DNA from: Rhodobacteraceae bacterium M385
GTDB taxonomy: Bacteria > Pseudomonadota > Alphaproteobacteria > Rhodobacterales > Rhodobacteraceae
Direction of reading: 5' to 3'
NCBI GenBank assembly: GCA_025141835.1
Contig: CP081102.1
Coordinates: 2,170,001-2,234,000 of the forward strand
Length of the DNA stretch: 64,000 bases
The position numbers and the translations under genes were made by a program. The notes under the pieces were generated by a model. That model was not told the origin of the DNA and did not search any database. It saw only the letters and a list, made by a program, of their open reading frames with translations. Below are positions 44,010 to 52,330 of the stretch, in pieces; position 1 is the first letter of the stretch; each line of letters opens with the position of its first letter.

Positions 44010-44897
44010 ATGTCAGAGACTCGCACCATCATGCCGCCGCGCGACCTCGCCCTGGTCTTTTGCGTAATTCTGGCGTGGGGCTCCAACTTCACGGCCATGA
44101 AAATGGTGCTGGAAGAATTGCCACCCCTGCTGTTCGTGGGCCTGCGCTTTGCCATTCTCATCCCCCTGATCGCGCTGTTCCCACGCCCGGCCAGTTGGCG
44201 GGCGATCATTGCGATTGGGGTTTTGGTAAACATGTGCCAATTCGGATTCCTGTTCATGGCCATGCGCGCCGATGTGACGGCGGGGTTGGCCTCGCTCATC
44301 TTGCAAAGCCAAGCGCCTCTGACCATCATCCTTGCGGCCTTAGTCTACGGAGAGCGCGTCAGCTGGCCCCAAGTGGCAGGCATTGCACTGGCCTGTGTGG
44401 GTCTGGCGGGTTTTGGCATTGCCGGAGGCGGCAACGTCACCCTGATCGGCTTGGCATTGGTGTTATGCGGGGCGCTGTCCTGGGCCTTTGGCAACCTCGT
44501 CTTCCGCCGCTTGCCCGGTGTGAACATGGCGGCGCTTTTCATTTGGTCGAGCCTTGTGCCGCCCCTGCCGATGTTAGGGTTGTCGTGGATGTTCGAGGGC
44601 CCTGCCCCCTTTGCCACCATCGCTGCCATGGGCCTGACGGGATGGGCGGGCGTTGTCTACGTGGCGGTCATCTCTACAATCATCGGCTATTCCATCTGGG
44701 GCGGGCTGCTGTCGCGGCACCCGGCGGCGATGGTGACGCCCTTCGCCCTTGGCATCCCGGTGATTGGCATCCTGACGGCATGGCTGGTTCTGGGCGAAAC
44801 CCTTGGCACCCTAGAGGCGGTTTCAGGCGTTGTAATCCTAGCGGGCATCGCACTGGCGGTTCTGGGCCCAAAGCTCGTGCAACGCCGCCAGACCTAG
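44010..44897 (+). CDS. EamA/DMT-family permease
   Basis: About 295 residues with ten membrane segments in two EamA halves: the first starts LALVFCVILAWGSNFTAMKM, the second after the GNVTLIGLALVLCGALSWAFGN segment. The family contains exporters of amino acids and metabolites, and this branch (YdcZ/RhaT-like, O-acetylserine exporter type) does not reveal its cargo. The ATG at 44010 is chosen, but the ATG at 44031 is possible. It is downstream of the corrinoid protein gene on the same strand with a 136-bp gap. Confidence 0.88.
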   Translation: MSETRTIMPPRDLALVFCVILAWGSNFTAMKMVLEELPPLLFVGLRFAILIPLIALFPRPASWRAIIAIGVLVNMCQFGFLFMAMRADVTAGLASLILQSQAPLTIILAALVYGERVSWPQVAGIALACVGLAGFGIAGGGNVTLIGLALVLCGALSWAFGNLVFRRLPGVNMAALFIWSSLVPPLPMLGLSWMFEGPAPFATIAAMGLTGWAGVVYVAVISTIIGYSIWGGLLSRHPAAMVTPFALGIPVIGILTAWLVLGETLGTLEAVSGVVILAGIALAVLGPKLVQRRQT

Positions 44898-44918
44898 TCT
44901 GTGTACCAAATACAAGAC

Positions 44919-44941
44919 GGGCCACGCGATATCGCGGGCCC
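44919..44941. terminator. Hairpin between convergent genes
   Basis: The 12-bp palindrome CGCGATATCGCG is extended by GGGCC/GGCCC arms with one bulged A, between the stops of the EamA gene and the small membrane protein gene. No long T-run follows, so it is a moderate terminator candidate. Confidence 0.5.
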
Positions 44942-44965
44942 GCCTTACCGTCCAAGGCGTGTAAC

Positions 44966-45475
44966 TTAGGCTGTGCGCTGGCGCTCCAGATATTGCACGG
45001 TCGCGGCAGCGGCGATGGCGTAGAACACATGGCCTGCCAAAGCGACCCAAGTGATCCGGGTGAAACCAAGGAAAAGCGGATTGCCCGCAAACCAAGCGAT
45101 GAAGCCGATGGCAAAGACCCACAGCCCAACCCCATAAAGCGCAGAGGCGATTGTCCAGTGCATCCCCGGCACAGCGCGGGCCATGATCGGCCGCGCGATG
45201 AACAGCCAGCCCACGGGATAAGCGATCACGCCCACCAATAAGAGGTGCATGAAGTTGCCCCAGGCCGCAGAGTTTGGCAGGCCGAGCGCCCCCAAAAAGC
45301 CCCGCGCAAGCCCCACAGGCGCAAGCCCGCCAAACCCCAGAAGCGGCGCGATGGCCTTGCCCCAGAGGTCGAAAGCAAGGGTGCCGACGGCGCCCGACAG
45401 CACGATCAAGGCCACAGTTTGAAGATTAATCGCAGGAAAAGATGCGGCGGTTGGGTTTGTGGAGGTAGCAGTCAT
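44966..45475 (-). CDS. Small integral membrane protein of unknown function
   Basis: 169 residues with four or five hydrophobic segments (about 22-45, 70-95, 105-128, 140-162). It has an N-terminal polar stretch, MTATSTNPTAASFPAINLQT, and a short RQRTA tail. There is no motif I recognise; the segment GFGGLAPVGLARG between the first two membrane helices is Gly-rich. It is divergent from the DUF1638 gene, with about 130 bp between starts, and convergent with the EamA gene. A role in the corrinoid pathway cannot be argued from the sequence. Confidence 0.75.
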   Translation of the reverse strand: MTATSTNPTAASFPAINLQTVALIVLSGAVGTLAFDLWGKAIAPLLGFGGLAPVGLARGFLGALGLPNSAAWGNFMHLLLVGVIAYPVGWLFIARPIMARAVPGMHWTIASALYGVGLWVFAIGFIAWFAGNPLFLGFTRITWVALAGHVFYAIAAAATVQYLERQRTA

Positions 45476-45608
45476 GAGGTCGTGTCCCTAATATATGGTG
45501 TCGGTCGTGAGGTAGTGTTTCGTTCTTGTCTGGGACGAACCTCGCTTTGGTTGCGGCTCCGCTCAAGTGACGGCTCCGTGAGCGCACGGGGCTGTGAAAG
45601 GTGTTTCA

Positions 45609-46235
45609 ATGCACATGGATGATGACGATCTGGTTAACCTTGGCATGGATGCACGCAATTCCGGGCGCATTTTGCTGTTGGCCTGCGGGGCGTTGGCCCA
45701 TGAAGTGCTGGCCCTGAAGCGCCTAAACCACTGGGATCACTTGGACCTTCATTGCCTTCCCGCCAAATTACACAACACCCCCGCTGCGATCCCCGACGCG
45801 GTGGAGGCGGCTGTCACAGCAAGACGCGGAGATTATGACGACGTATTCGTGCTTTATGCGGACTGCGGCACGGGCGGATTGTTACAAGCCCGCTGCGCCG
45901 CTTTGGGGGTCCAAATGTTGGAAGGGCCGCACTGCTATTCGTTTTTTGAGGGGAATCAGGCGTTTGAGACGCGCGGGGAAGTAACCTGTTTCTACCTCAC
46001 CGATTTTCTGGTGAAGCAGTTTGATGCCTTTGTGACGAAGCCGCTAGGGCTGGATCGGTTCCCGGAGTTGAGGGATATGTACTTCGGGAATTACACGACG
46101 TTGGTCTACCAGGCCCAGGTCGATGATCCGGCGCTGACGGAATTGGCCCGAGGGTATGCAGAGCGGTTAGGTTTGGCGTTTGAGAGACGTTTCACCGGCT
46201 ACGGGGATCTAGAGACGGCGCTGGCGCGGATCTAG
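45609..46235 (+). CDS. DUF1638 family protein
   Basis: 208 residues. The family marks are ILLLACGALAHEVLALKRLNHWDHLDLHCLPAKLHN, FVLYADCGTGGLL and EGPHCYSFFEG; several cysteines (in LACGA, LHCL, DCGTGG, RCAAL, HCYSF) could bind a metal or a cobalt centre. DUF1638 genes commonly lie with corrinoid methyltransferase genes in bacteria and methanogens, and the same is seen here, so help in methyl transfer or in maintaining the corrinoid protein is inferred, not shown. AAAGG lies 8 nt before the ATG at 45609; a GTG at 45594 is an alternative. Confidence 0.88.
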   Translation: MHMDDDDLVNLGMDARNSGRILLLACGALAHEVLALKRLNHWDHLDLHCLPAKLHNTPAAIPDAVEAAVTARRGDYDDVFVLYADCGTGGLLQARCAALGVQMLEGPHCYSFFEGNQAFETRGEVTCFYLTDFLVKQFDAFVTKPLGLDRFPELRDMYFGNYTTLVYQAQVDDPALTELARGYAERLGLAFERRFTGYGDLETALARI

Positions 46236-46306
46236 GCGCAACGGCTCCTCCGGGCCAAACCCGTCCTCGCCGGGTCACTGGAGCGGTTTGGGGGCTCTGC
46301 CCCCGC

Positions 46307-46353
46307 CTCCGGCCTGAAGGCCGGAGACTCCCCCGGGATATTTGTAGAACGAG
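46307..46353. repeat. Hairpin and GATATTT-type repeat between convergent genes
   Basis: The 9-bp stem CTCCGGCCT/AGGCCGGAG (46307-46326) is followed by CCCGGGATATTTGTAGAAC, which matches the minus strand of the element at 16332 in all but two of nineteen bases. It is the 3' spacer of the DUF1638 gene and the IlvD/Edd gene. Confidence 0.65.
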
Positions 46354-46364
46354 GAATTAGGGGC

Positions 46365-48134
46365 TCAGTGGTTGTCGCGAGGTAAGTCCTTGGCGATCCG
46401 TTGGTAGGCTGTTGCCAGTTCAAGACAGCCACCATCGGCCAATTGGCCCACGTGTTTGCGGTAGAGTTCCTGCCAAGGGGTCTGGTGGTGCAACTCTGGC
46501 GGCGTCCAGGCGGCTTTGCGGGCGTTCCATTCGGCTTCGGGCACCAGCGCGTTGAGTGTGCCCTCGTTCAGGTCCAAACGCACCCGGTCGCCTGTTTGGA
46601 GGTAGGCCAAGCCACCGCCGACCACCGCCTCGGGTGAGGCGTTCAGGATCGACGGGCTTTCCGAAGTGCCCGATTGGCGGCCATCGCCCACCGTTGGCAG
46701 GTGCTTGATACCGTCCTTAATCAGCGCATCGGGTGGCTGCATGTTCACCACTTCGGCAGAGCCGGGATAACCGACGCAGCCCACGCCTCGGATAAACAGG
46801 ATGCAGTTGTCATCGACCGCCAGATCCGGGTCATTCACCCGGTCGTGGTAATCCTCGGGGCCTTCAAAAACGATGGCACGGCCCTCGTATTGGTTATCCT
46901 TAAGGAAGCGCCTGCGGAAGTCCTCGGAGATCACGCTGGTCTTCATCAGAGCGCTGTCAAAGAGGTTGCCCGAGAGGACAGCAAAGCCCGCCTGTTCGCG
47001 CATCGGATTATCGACGGGTCGGATCACCTCCTGGTCGAGGCTTTTTGCACCGCCCAAGGCCTCTGCCAATGGTTTGCCGCTGGCGGTTATCACCGTGGCA
47101 TCCAAAAGGCCCGCTGCGTGGAGTTCCCCCATCACGGCCGGCACTCCGCCTGCGCGAAAGAAGCTCTCTCCCAGATATTCGCCTGCGGGCTGCATGTTCA
47201 CTAACAGTGGAAGCGCATGGCCGATCTTTTCCCAATCCGTGACGTGCAATTCCACGCCCGCGTGGCGCGCCAATGCCTGCAAATGCGGCGGCGCGTTGGT
47301 GGACCCTCCGATCGCCGTGTTCACCTTGATGGCGTTCTCAAACGCCGCGCGCGTCAGAATGTCGGAGGGCTTTAGGTCCTCCTCTACCATCTCAACGGCG
47401 CGCCGGCCTGTCAGATAGGCCATCTCCATCCGCTCCCGGAACGGCGCCGGGATCGCGGCGGCGCCGGGCAATGTCATGCCCAAGGCTTCTGCCAACGCGT
47501 TCATGGTCGAGGCCGTGCCCATCGTGTTGCAATGCCCCAGCGACGGCGAGGACGCGCACGCCATCTGCATGAACTCCTCATAGTCGATCTCTCCGGTCGC
47601 CAGCAAACGGCGCCCTTCCCAGATCGCGGTCCCCGAACCCGCCCGCTTGCCCCGGAACCACCCGTCCAACATCGGCCCGCCATTAAGCGCGATCGCCGGG
47701 ATGTCTACCGTCGCGGCCCCCATCAGCATTGCGGGCGTGGTCTTGTCGCAACCGGTCGTCAACACGACCCCATCCAGCGGATAACCGTGCAACACCTCAA
47801 CCAACGACAAATATTGCAAGTTTCGATCCAGCGCCGCCGTCGGCCGCTTCCCGGTTTCCTGAATCGGATGCACTGGGAACTCTAACGGAATGCCCCCCGC
47901 GTCACGAATGCCTGCCTTGATGCGATCCATCAAAAACACGTGGATCTTGTTGCAGGGCACCAAGTCGCTGCCCGTCTGCGCTACACCCACAATCGGCTTA
48001 TCGGCCTGCAACTCCCCACGCGTGAAGGCTTGGTTCTGATACCTCTCCAGGTACAGCGCCGTCATACCCGGATTGTTAGGATTGTCGAACCATTCCTGAG
48101 AGCGGTAGCGGCGGCGAGCGCGGGTATCAGACAT
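46365..48134 (-). CDS. IlvD/Edd-family dehydratase, sugar-acid type
   Basis: 589 residues. The N-terminus RSQEWFDNPNNPGMTALYLERYQNQ and GVAQTGSDLVPCN resemble L-arabinonate and D-xylonate dehydratases rather than IlvD of valine synthesis. Iron-sulfur cysteines are in LVPCN, TTGCDKTTPA and LGHCNTMGTAS; the C-terminal GDGRQSGTSESPSILN holds the substrate-binding serine. It dehydrates a sugar acid to a 2-keto-3-deoxy acid; the exact sugar is unknown. It lies alone between the DUF1638 gene (convergent) and the formate dehydrogenase operon (same strand). Confidence 0.9.
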   Translation of the reverse strand: MSDTRARRRYRSQEWFDNPNNPGMTALYLERYQNQAFTRGELQADKPIVGVAQTGSDLVPCNKIHVFLMDRIKAGIRDAGGIPLEFPVHPIQETGKRPTAALDRNLQYLSLVEVLHGYPLDGVVLTTGCDKTTPAMLMGAATVDIPAIALNGGPMLDGWFRGKRAGSGTAIWEGRRLLATGEIDYEEFMQMACASSPSLGHCNTMGTASTMNALAEALGMTLPGAAAIPAPFRERMEMAYLTGRRAVEMVEEDLKPSDILTRAAFENAIKVNTAIGGSTNAPPHLQALARHAGVELHVTDWEKIGHALPLLVNMQPAGEYLGESFFRAGGVPAVMGELHAAGLLDATVITASGKPLAEALGGAKSLDQEVIRPVDNPMREQAGFAVLSGNLFDSALMKTSVISEDFRRRFLKDNQYEGRAIVFEGPEDYHDRVNDPDLAVDDNCILFIRGVGCVGYPGSAEVVNMQPPDALIKDGIKHLPTVGDGRQSGTSESPSILNASPEAVVGGGLAYLQTGDRVRLDLNEGTLNALVPEAEWNARKAAWTPPELHHQTPWQELYRKHVGQLADGGCLELATAYQRIAKDLPRDNH

Positions 48135-48242
48135 AAGTGGGTTCCATTATGTGAAACTTAAAACCAGATGTTGAAACCACTCTACCGCGCCTGCCCCCCT
48201 CGCCTCAAGGCAATTGCACTATGAAGCACGGCAACGCCTCCC

Positions 48243-48260
48243 CTTCATCTTGGCAAATAC
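48243..48260 (-). repeat. Diverged copy of the leader-like repeat
   Basis: The minus strand reads GTATTTGCCAAGATGAAG, a relative of the GATATTTATGAAAAGATGAA repeats. It stands between fdsD and the IlvD/Edd gene, about 110 nt from the latter's start. The remaining spacer holds nothing recognisable. Confidence 0.5.
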
Positions 48261-48315
48261 AACTCAATCCCGCAGATGCCCGATGCGCGCCCGCCCGCGT
48301 TCACCGCAACACCGC

Positions 48316-48519
48316 TCAAATCAACGCAATGGCGTCCCTGACCAACGGCGCCAGTTCCGCGTCATCTTCCGCCGCCTGAGCCTTCAATGCCTCTCGCATC
48401 TCGGGGCCCCAGAAATCCTTCAAATGCGCCGCCACCCGTTCTGCCTGATCGGCTCCGGGTTGCGTGGCAAAGAAGCTGGCGATCTGGTTGGCCATGCGGG
48501 TCAGTTTGTCATGCGGCAT
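48316..48519 (-). CDS. fdsD: Formate dehydrogenase delta subunit
   Basis: A 67-residue helical protein (MPHDKLTRMANQIASFFATQ, then VAAHLKDFWGPEMREAL) matching the small FdsD/FdhD-delta subunit of soluble NAD-dependent formate dehydrogenases; the HLKDFWGP-MR segment is the family hallmark. Its start overlaps the 3' end of fdhD by 11 nt, so it is the last gene of the fdsGBA-fdhD-fdsD operon. Its role is thought to be in complex assembly or stability. Confidence 0.93.
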   Translation of the reverse strand: MPHDKLTRMANQIASFFATQPGADQAERVAAHLKDFWGPEMREALKAQAAEDDAELAPLVRDAIALI

Positions 48520-49318
48520 CAGTCTGGCTCCAGTCGATCCGTTGTGGATGGGTAAAGGTCTCTAACCGCCCCTCACGGGCAAAAGCGGCAATCGTCAGGT
48601 TCGCGGCCTCCCCCATGCGCACGGCATGGGCCGTGGGGGCCGAGACCGCGATCAATATCGGGCAACCCAACAGCACACACTTCTGCACCATCTCGACCGA
48701 AACGCGGCTGGTCAGCACGATCGCCCCTCCGCGCGGGTCCACCCCCGAGCTTTGCATCGCGCCCACCAGTTTATCCAAGGCGTTGTGACGCCCCACATCT
48801 TCGCGCGCCAGAACAATCCCCTGCCCCGGCACCAAAAAGCCCGCCGCGTGCACCGCTTGCGTCAGATCGTGCAACGGCTGGCAGTCCCTCAACAAATCCG
48901 GGCCTCTCGCCGCCACTCCTGCCTCGATGGCGCCTCCATTAGGCAGCACCGGCAAATCTCGTAACGCCTCTTCCAGTGAGTCGATCCCGCACAGCCCGCA
49001 CCCTACCGGCCCCATCATCGCGCGTCGCCGTGCGCCAAGGGCCTCTGCCACGGCTTCATCCACCCACAAACGCGCTTCGATCCCGGCGTCCATCTCGACG
49101 ATGTCCACCTTCTCGATCTGCTCTCCTCGGGCGAACCCCTCGGTCAGGGCAAAGCCCACCGCGAAATCCTCCAAGTCAGCAGGCGAACACATCATTACCG
49201 CCTGCGTCGTCCCGTTCACCGTCACGGCTACGGGCACCTCCTCTGGCAAGGACCGCGCCACGTCGCGCGATCCATCTGGCCCAAAGGCCACCGCAGATAT
49301 GGAGCGGCTGGACTTCAC
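48509..49318 (-). CDS. fdhD: Formate dehydrogenase accessory sulfurtransferase
   Basis: FdhD passes sulfur from IscS to the molybdenum cofactor before insertion in formate dehydrogenase. It is 269 residues; the sulfur-carrying pair Cys107/Cys110 is in GCGLCGID, and the family segments EDFAVGFALTEGF, REDVGRHNALDKLVG and LTSRVSVEMVQKC are all present. Its ATG overlaps the fdsA TGA by 4 nt. Some authors call it fdsC in this operon. Confidence 0.96.
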   Translation of the reverse strand: MKSSRSISAVAFGPDGSRDVARSLPEEVPVAVTVNGTTQAVMMCSPADLEDFAVGFALTEGFARGEQIEKVDIVEMDAGIEARLWVDEAVAEALGARRRAMMGPVGCGLCGIDSLEEALRDLPVLPNGGAIEAGVAARGPDLLRDCQPLHDLTQAVHAAGFLVPGQGIVLAREDVGRHNALDKLVGAMQSSGVDPRGGAIVLTSRVSVEMVQKCVLLGCPILIAVSAPTAHAVRMGEAANLTIAAFAREGRLETFTHPQRIDWSQTDAA

Positions 49319-52233
49319 TCTGCCGCGGTCGCGATGCGACGCGACTTCTCGGCCTGCGCGTTATACTCACGCTGCCATTCCGTTGGACCGTTCGACAAGC
49401 CCACCTGCACCGCCGTCACCTTGTATTCCGGGCAGTTCGTCGCCCAATCGGAATGGTCCGTGGTGATGACATTGGCCTGCGTATCGGGATGGTGGAAGGT
49501 GGTATACACAACCCCCGGCACCACCTTCTCCGTCAGTGTCGCCCGTAGCGAGGTTTCCCCCGCGCGGCTTGCCAGCTTGACCCAATCCCCCTCTTTCACG
49601 CCGCGCACTTCGGCGTCGTGGGGGTGGATTTCCAACACATCTTGATCGTGCCACACCACGTTATCGGTGCGCCGCGTCTGCGCGCCGACGTTATACTGCG
49701 ACAGAATACGCCCCGTGGTCAGCAACAGCGGGAACCTTGGGCCCGAGCGTTCTTCGGTGGCGATATATTCCGTCACGATGAACCGCCCTTTGCCGCGCAC
49801 AAACCCATCGACATGCATGATCGGAGAGCCATCGGGCGCGTCGTCATTACACGGCCATTGGACCGAGCCGCGTTCTTCCAACATCGCATAATTGACGTTG
49901 GCAAAACCCGGCGTCGTGTCCGAGATCTCGTCCATGATCTGGCTCGGATGGGTATAGTGCCAATCGGCCCCCATCGCTTTCGCCAGAAGCTGCGTTACCT
50001 CCCAATCGGCATAGCCATTCTTCGGCTTCATCACCTCTCGCACCCGGTTAATCCGGCGCTCGGCATTGGTGAAGGTGCCGTCCTTCTCCAGGAAAGTGGA
50101 GCCGGGCAGGAACACATGGGCGTAGTTCGCGGTCTCGTTCAGGAACAGGTCATGGACGATGACGCATTCCATCGCCGCCAGCCCCGCGGCCACGTGGTGC
50201 GTGTCGGGATCGGACTGCAAAATATCCTCGCCCTGACAATAAAGCCCCTTGAAGCTGCCCCCCACCGCTGCATCCAACATATTGGGAATGCGCAGGCCGG
50301 GTTCTGGATCAATCTCCACGCCCCACTTGCTCTCGAACAGCGCCCGGACTTCATCGCCTTTCACATGGCGATAGCCCGGCAACTCGTGCGGGAAAGAGCC
50401 CATGTCGCAGGCCCCTTGCACGTTGTTCTGGCCCCGCAACGGGTTCACACCGACACCCTCGCGCCCCAGATTGCCCGTCAGCATCGCAAGATTGGCGATG
50501 CCCATGACGGTGGTGGAGCCTTGGGAATGTTCGGTCACCCCCAGACCGTAATAAATCGCGCCGTTGCCGCCCGTGGCGTATAGCCTTGCCGCCGCACGGA
50601 GCTCTTCCGCCGGCACGCCCGTCAACATCTCGGTCATCTCGGGGGAATGGCGCACGTCTTTTACGAACTCGGCGTATTCCTCAAACTCATTCCAGTCGCA
50701 GCGCTCGCGAATGAAGGTCTCGTCGTACAACTTCTCATCCACGATCACATGGGCCATGGCCGTCACCACGGCCACGTTGGTGCCGGGACGCAGGGGCAAG
50801 TGATGCGCCGCCTCAATATGGGCCGAGCGCACAACGTCCGTCTTGCGCGGATCAATCACGATCAGCTTCGCCCCCGCCCGCACACGTTTTTTAAGGCGCG
50901 AGCCAAAAACCGGATGCGCATCCGTCGGGTTCGCCCCGATAATCACGGCCACATCCACATGCTCGACCGAGTCGAAGTTCTGCGTGCCCGCGCTGGTGCC
51001 AAACGTCTGCCCCAAACCGTAACCGGTGGGCGAATGGCAGACCCGCGCGCAGGTATCGGTGTTGTTGTTCATGAACACGCCGCGCGCCAGCTTCTGAACC
51101 AGATATGTCTCCTCGTTGGTGCACCGCGAGGAGGTGATAACCCCAATGGACTTGCGCCCGTACTTCTCTTGCAAAACGCGCATCCGGTCGGCGGCAAAGC
51201 CAATCGCCTCTTCCCAGGACACCTCTTTCCACGGGTCTTCGATGCTGTCGCGGATCATCGGGTTCAACACCCGGTCCGAGTGGTTGGCGTAGCCATAAGC
51301 AAACCGGCCTTTCACACAGGAATGGCCCCGGTTCGCTTCCCCATGTTTGTAAGGCGTCATGCGCACCAACTCATCGCCATTCAACTCCGCCTTGAACGAG
51401 CATCCAACCCCACAATACGCGCAAGTGGTGATGACCGAGCGCTCCGGCGTGCCCAACTCAATCACGGATTTTTCCTGCAACGTGGCCGTCGGGCAGGCCT
51501 GCACACAGGCCCCGCAGGAGACGCAATCAGAGGCCAGAAAATCGGTATCCGGCCCGCCCGCTGAAATGCGGCTCTCAAAGCCGCGCCCTTCCATGGTTAA
51601 CGCAAACGTGCCCTGCACTTCCTCGCAGGCCCGGACACAGCGCGAACAGGCAATGCATTTGGCCGGATCATAGGTGAAATACGGATTGCTGTCGTCTTTC
51701 GGTATCCACTCCGGGTTCGGCTGATCACCGCCCCGCCCATCTTTCTGGCGCTGCTCAAAATGGTTCGCCAAGCTTCCACTCTCAGGCGCCTCATAGCGCA
51801 CATCGCGCAGCCCCACGGCGCCTGCCATATCTTGTAATTCGCAATCGCCATTAGCCGCACATGTCAGACAATCCAGCGGATGGTCGCTGATATAAAGCTC
51901 CATCACCCCTTTACGGATCTTCTTTACCTTGGACGATTGCGTACGCACCGCCATGCCCTCGGCCACCGGTGTCGTACATGACGCGGGCGTGCCACGCCGC
52001 CCCTCGATCTCCACCACACACAGCCGACAAGAGCCAAACGCCTCCACACTGTCCGTGGCGCACAACTTGGGAATGGTTAGCCCAATCTCGGCCGCCGCCC
52101 GCATAACAGACGTGCCTTCAGGCACCGTCACCTCAAAACCATCGACCGTCAGCGTCACCGGCGCGCCAACCCTCGAAGGCGTGCCCATATCGCGCCCAAG
52201 ATAATCGGCATCTGGAATGATGAAATCTTTCAT
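49315..52233 (-). CDS. fdsA: NAD-dependent formate dehydrogenase, catalytic alpha subunit
   Basis: 972 residues that oxidise formate to CO2 at a molybdenum bis-pyranopterin centre. An N-terminal NuoG-like part binds a [2Fe-2S] cluster (CATDSVEAFGSCRLC) and several [4Fe-4S] clusters (CLTCAANGDCELQ; CIACSRCVRACEE; CVSCGACVQACP; CAYCGVGCSF). The molybdenum ligand is Cys399 in ARVCHSPTGYG, so it is a cysteine enzyme, not a selenoprotein. The C-terminus carries the molybdopterin dinucleotide-binding domain. It lies 97 bp after fdsB, a gap that holds an intergenic repeat, and overlaps fdhD. Confidence 0.96.
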   Translation of the reverse strand: MKDFIIPDADYLGRDMGTPSRVGAPVTLTVDGFEVTVPEGTSVMRAAAEIGLTIPKLCATDSVEAFGSCRLCVVEIEGRRGTPASCTTPVAEGMAVRTQSSKVKKIRKGVMELYISDHPLDCLTCAANGDCELQDMAGAVGLRDVRYEAPESGSLANHFEQRQKDGRGGDQPNPEWIPKDDSNPYFTYDPAKCIACSRCVRACEEVQGTFALTMEGRGFESRISAGGPDTDFLASDCVSCGACVQACPTATLQEKSVIELGTPERSVITTCAYCGVGCSFKAELNGDELVRMTPYKHGEANRGHSCVKGRFAYGYANHSDRVLNPMIRDSIEDPWKEVSWEEAIGFAADRMRVLQEKYGRKSIGVITSSRCTNEETYLVQKLARGVFMNNNTDTCARVCHSPTGYGLGQTFGTSAGTQNFDSVEHVDVAVIIGANPTDAHPVFGSRLKKRVRAGAKLIVIDPRKTDVVRSAHIEAAHHLPLRPGTNVAVVTAMAHVIVDEKLYDETFIRERCDWNEFEEYAEFVKDVRHSPEMTEMLTGVPAEELRAAARLYATGGNGAIYYGLGVTEHSQGSTTVMGIANLAMLTGNLGREGVGVNPLRGQNNVQGACDMGSFPHELPGYRHVKGDEVRALFESKWGVEIDPEPGLRIPNMLDAAVGGSFKGLYCQGEDILQSDPDTHHVAAGLAAMECVIVHDLFLNETANYAHVFLPGSTFLEKDGTFTNAERRINRVREVMKPKNGYADWEVTQLLAKAMGADWHYTHPSQIMDEISDTTPGFANVNYAMLEERGSVQWPCNDDAPDGSPIMHVDGFVRGKGRFIVTEYIATEERSGPRFPLLLTTGRILSQYNVGAQTRRTDNVVWHDQDVLEIHPHDAEVRGVKEGDWVKLASRAGETSLRATLTEKVVPGVVYTTFHHPDTQANVITTDHSDWATNCPEYKVTAVQVGLSNGPTEWQREYNAQAEKSRRIATAAE

Positions 52234-52250
52234 AGGACACGCGCTCCGCT

Positions 52251-52299
52251 CTTCATCTTTTCATAAATATCCGCGGGGGGTGCGGGGGGCTGGCCCCCC
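52251..52299 (-). repeat. Leader-like repeat and G/C hairpin inside the fds operon
   Basis: The minus-strand core GATATTTATGAAAAGATGAA (52251-52271 region) is the same as before purS and ends 17 nt before the fdsA ATG. Adjoining it, G6C-TG-GC6 (52284-52299) forms a tight hairpin. Together they fill the only gap in an otherwise overlapping operon. Confidence 0.8.
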
Positions 52300-52330
52300 G
52301 TTGCGCCTCGGTCAGCCACACGAACCACAC

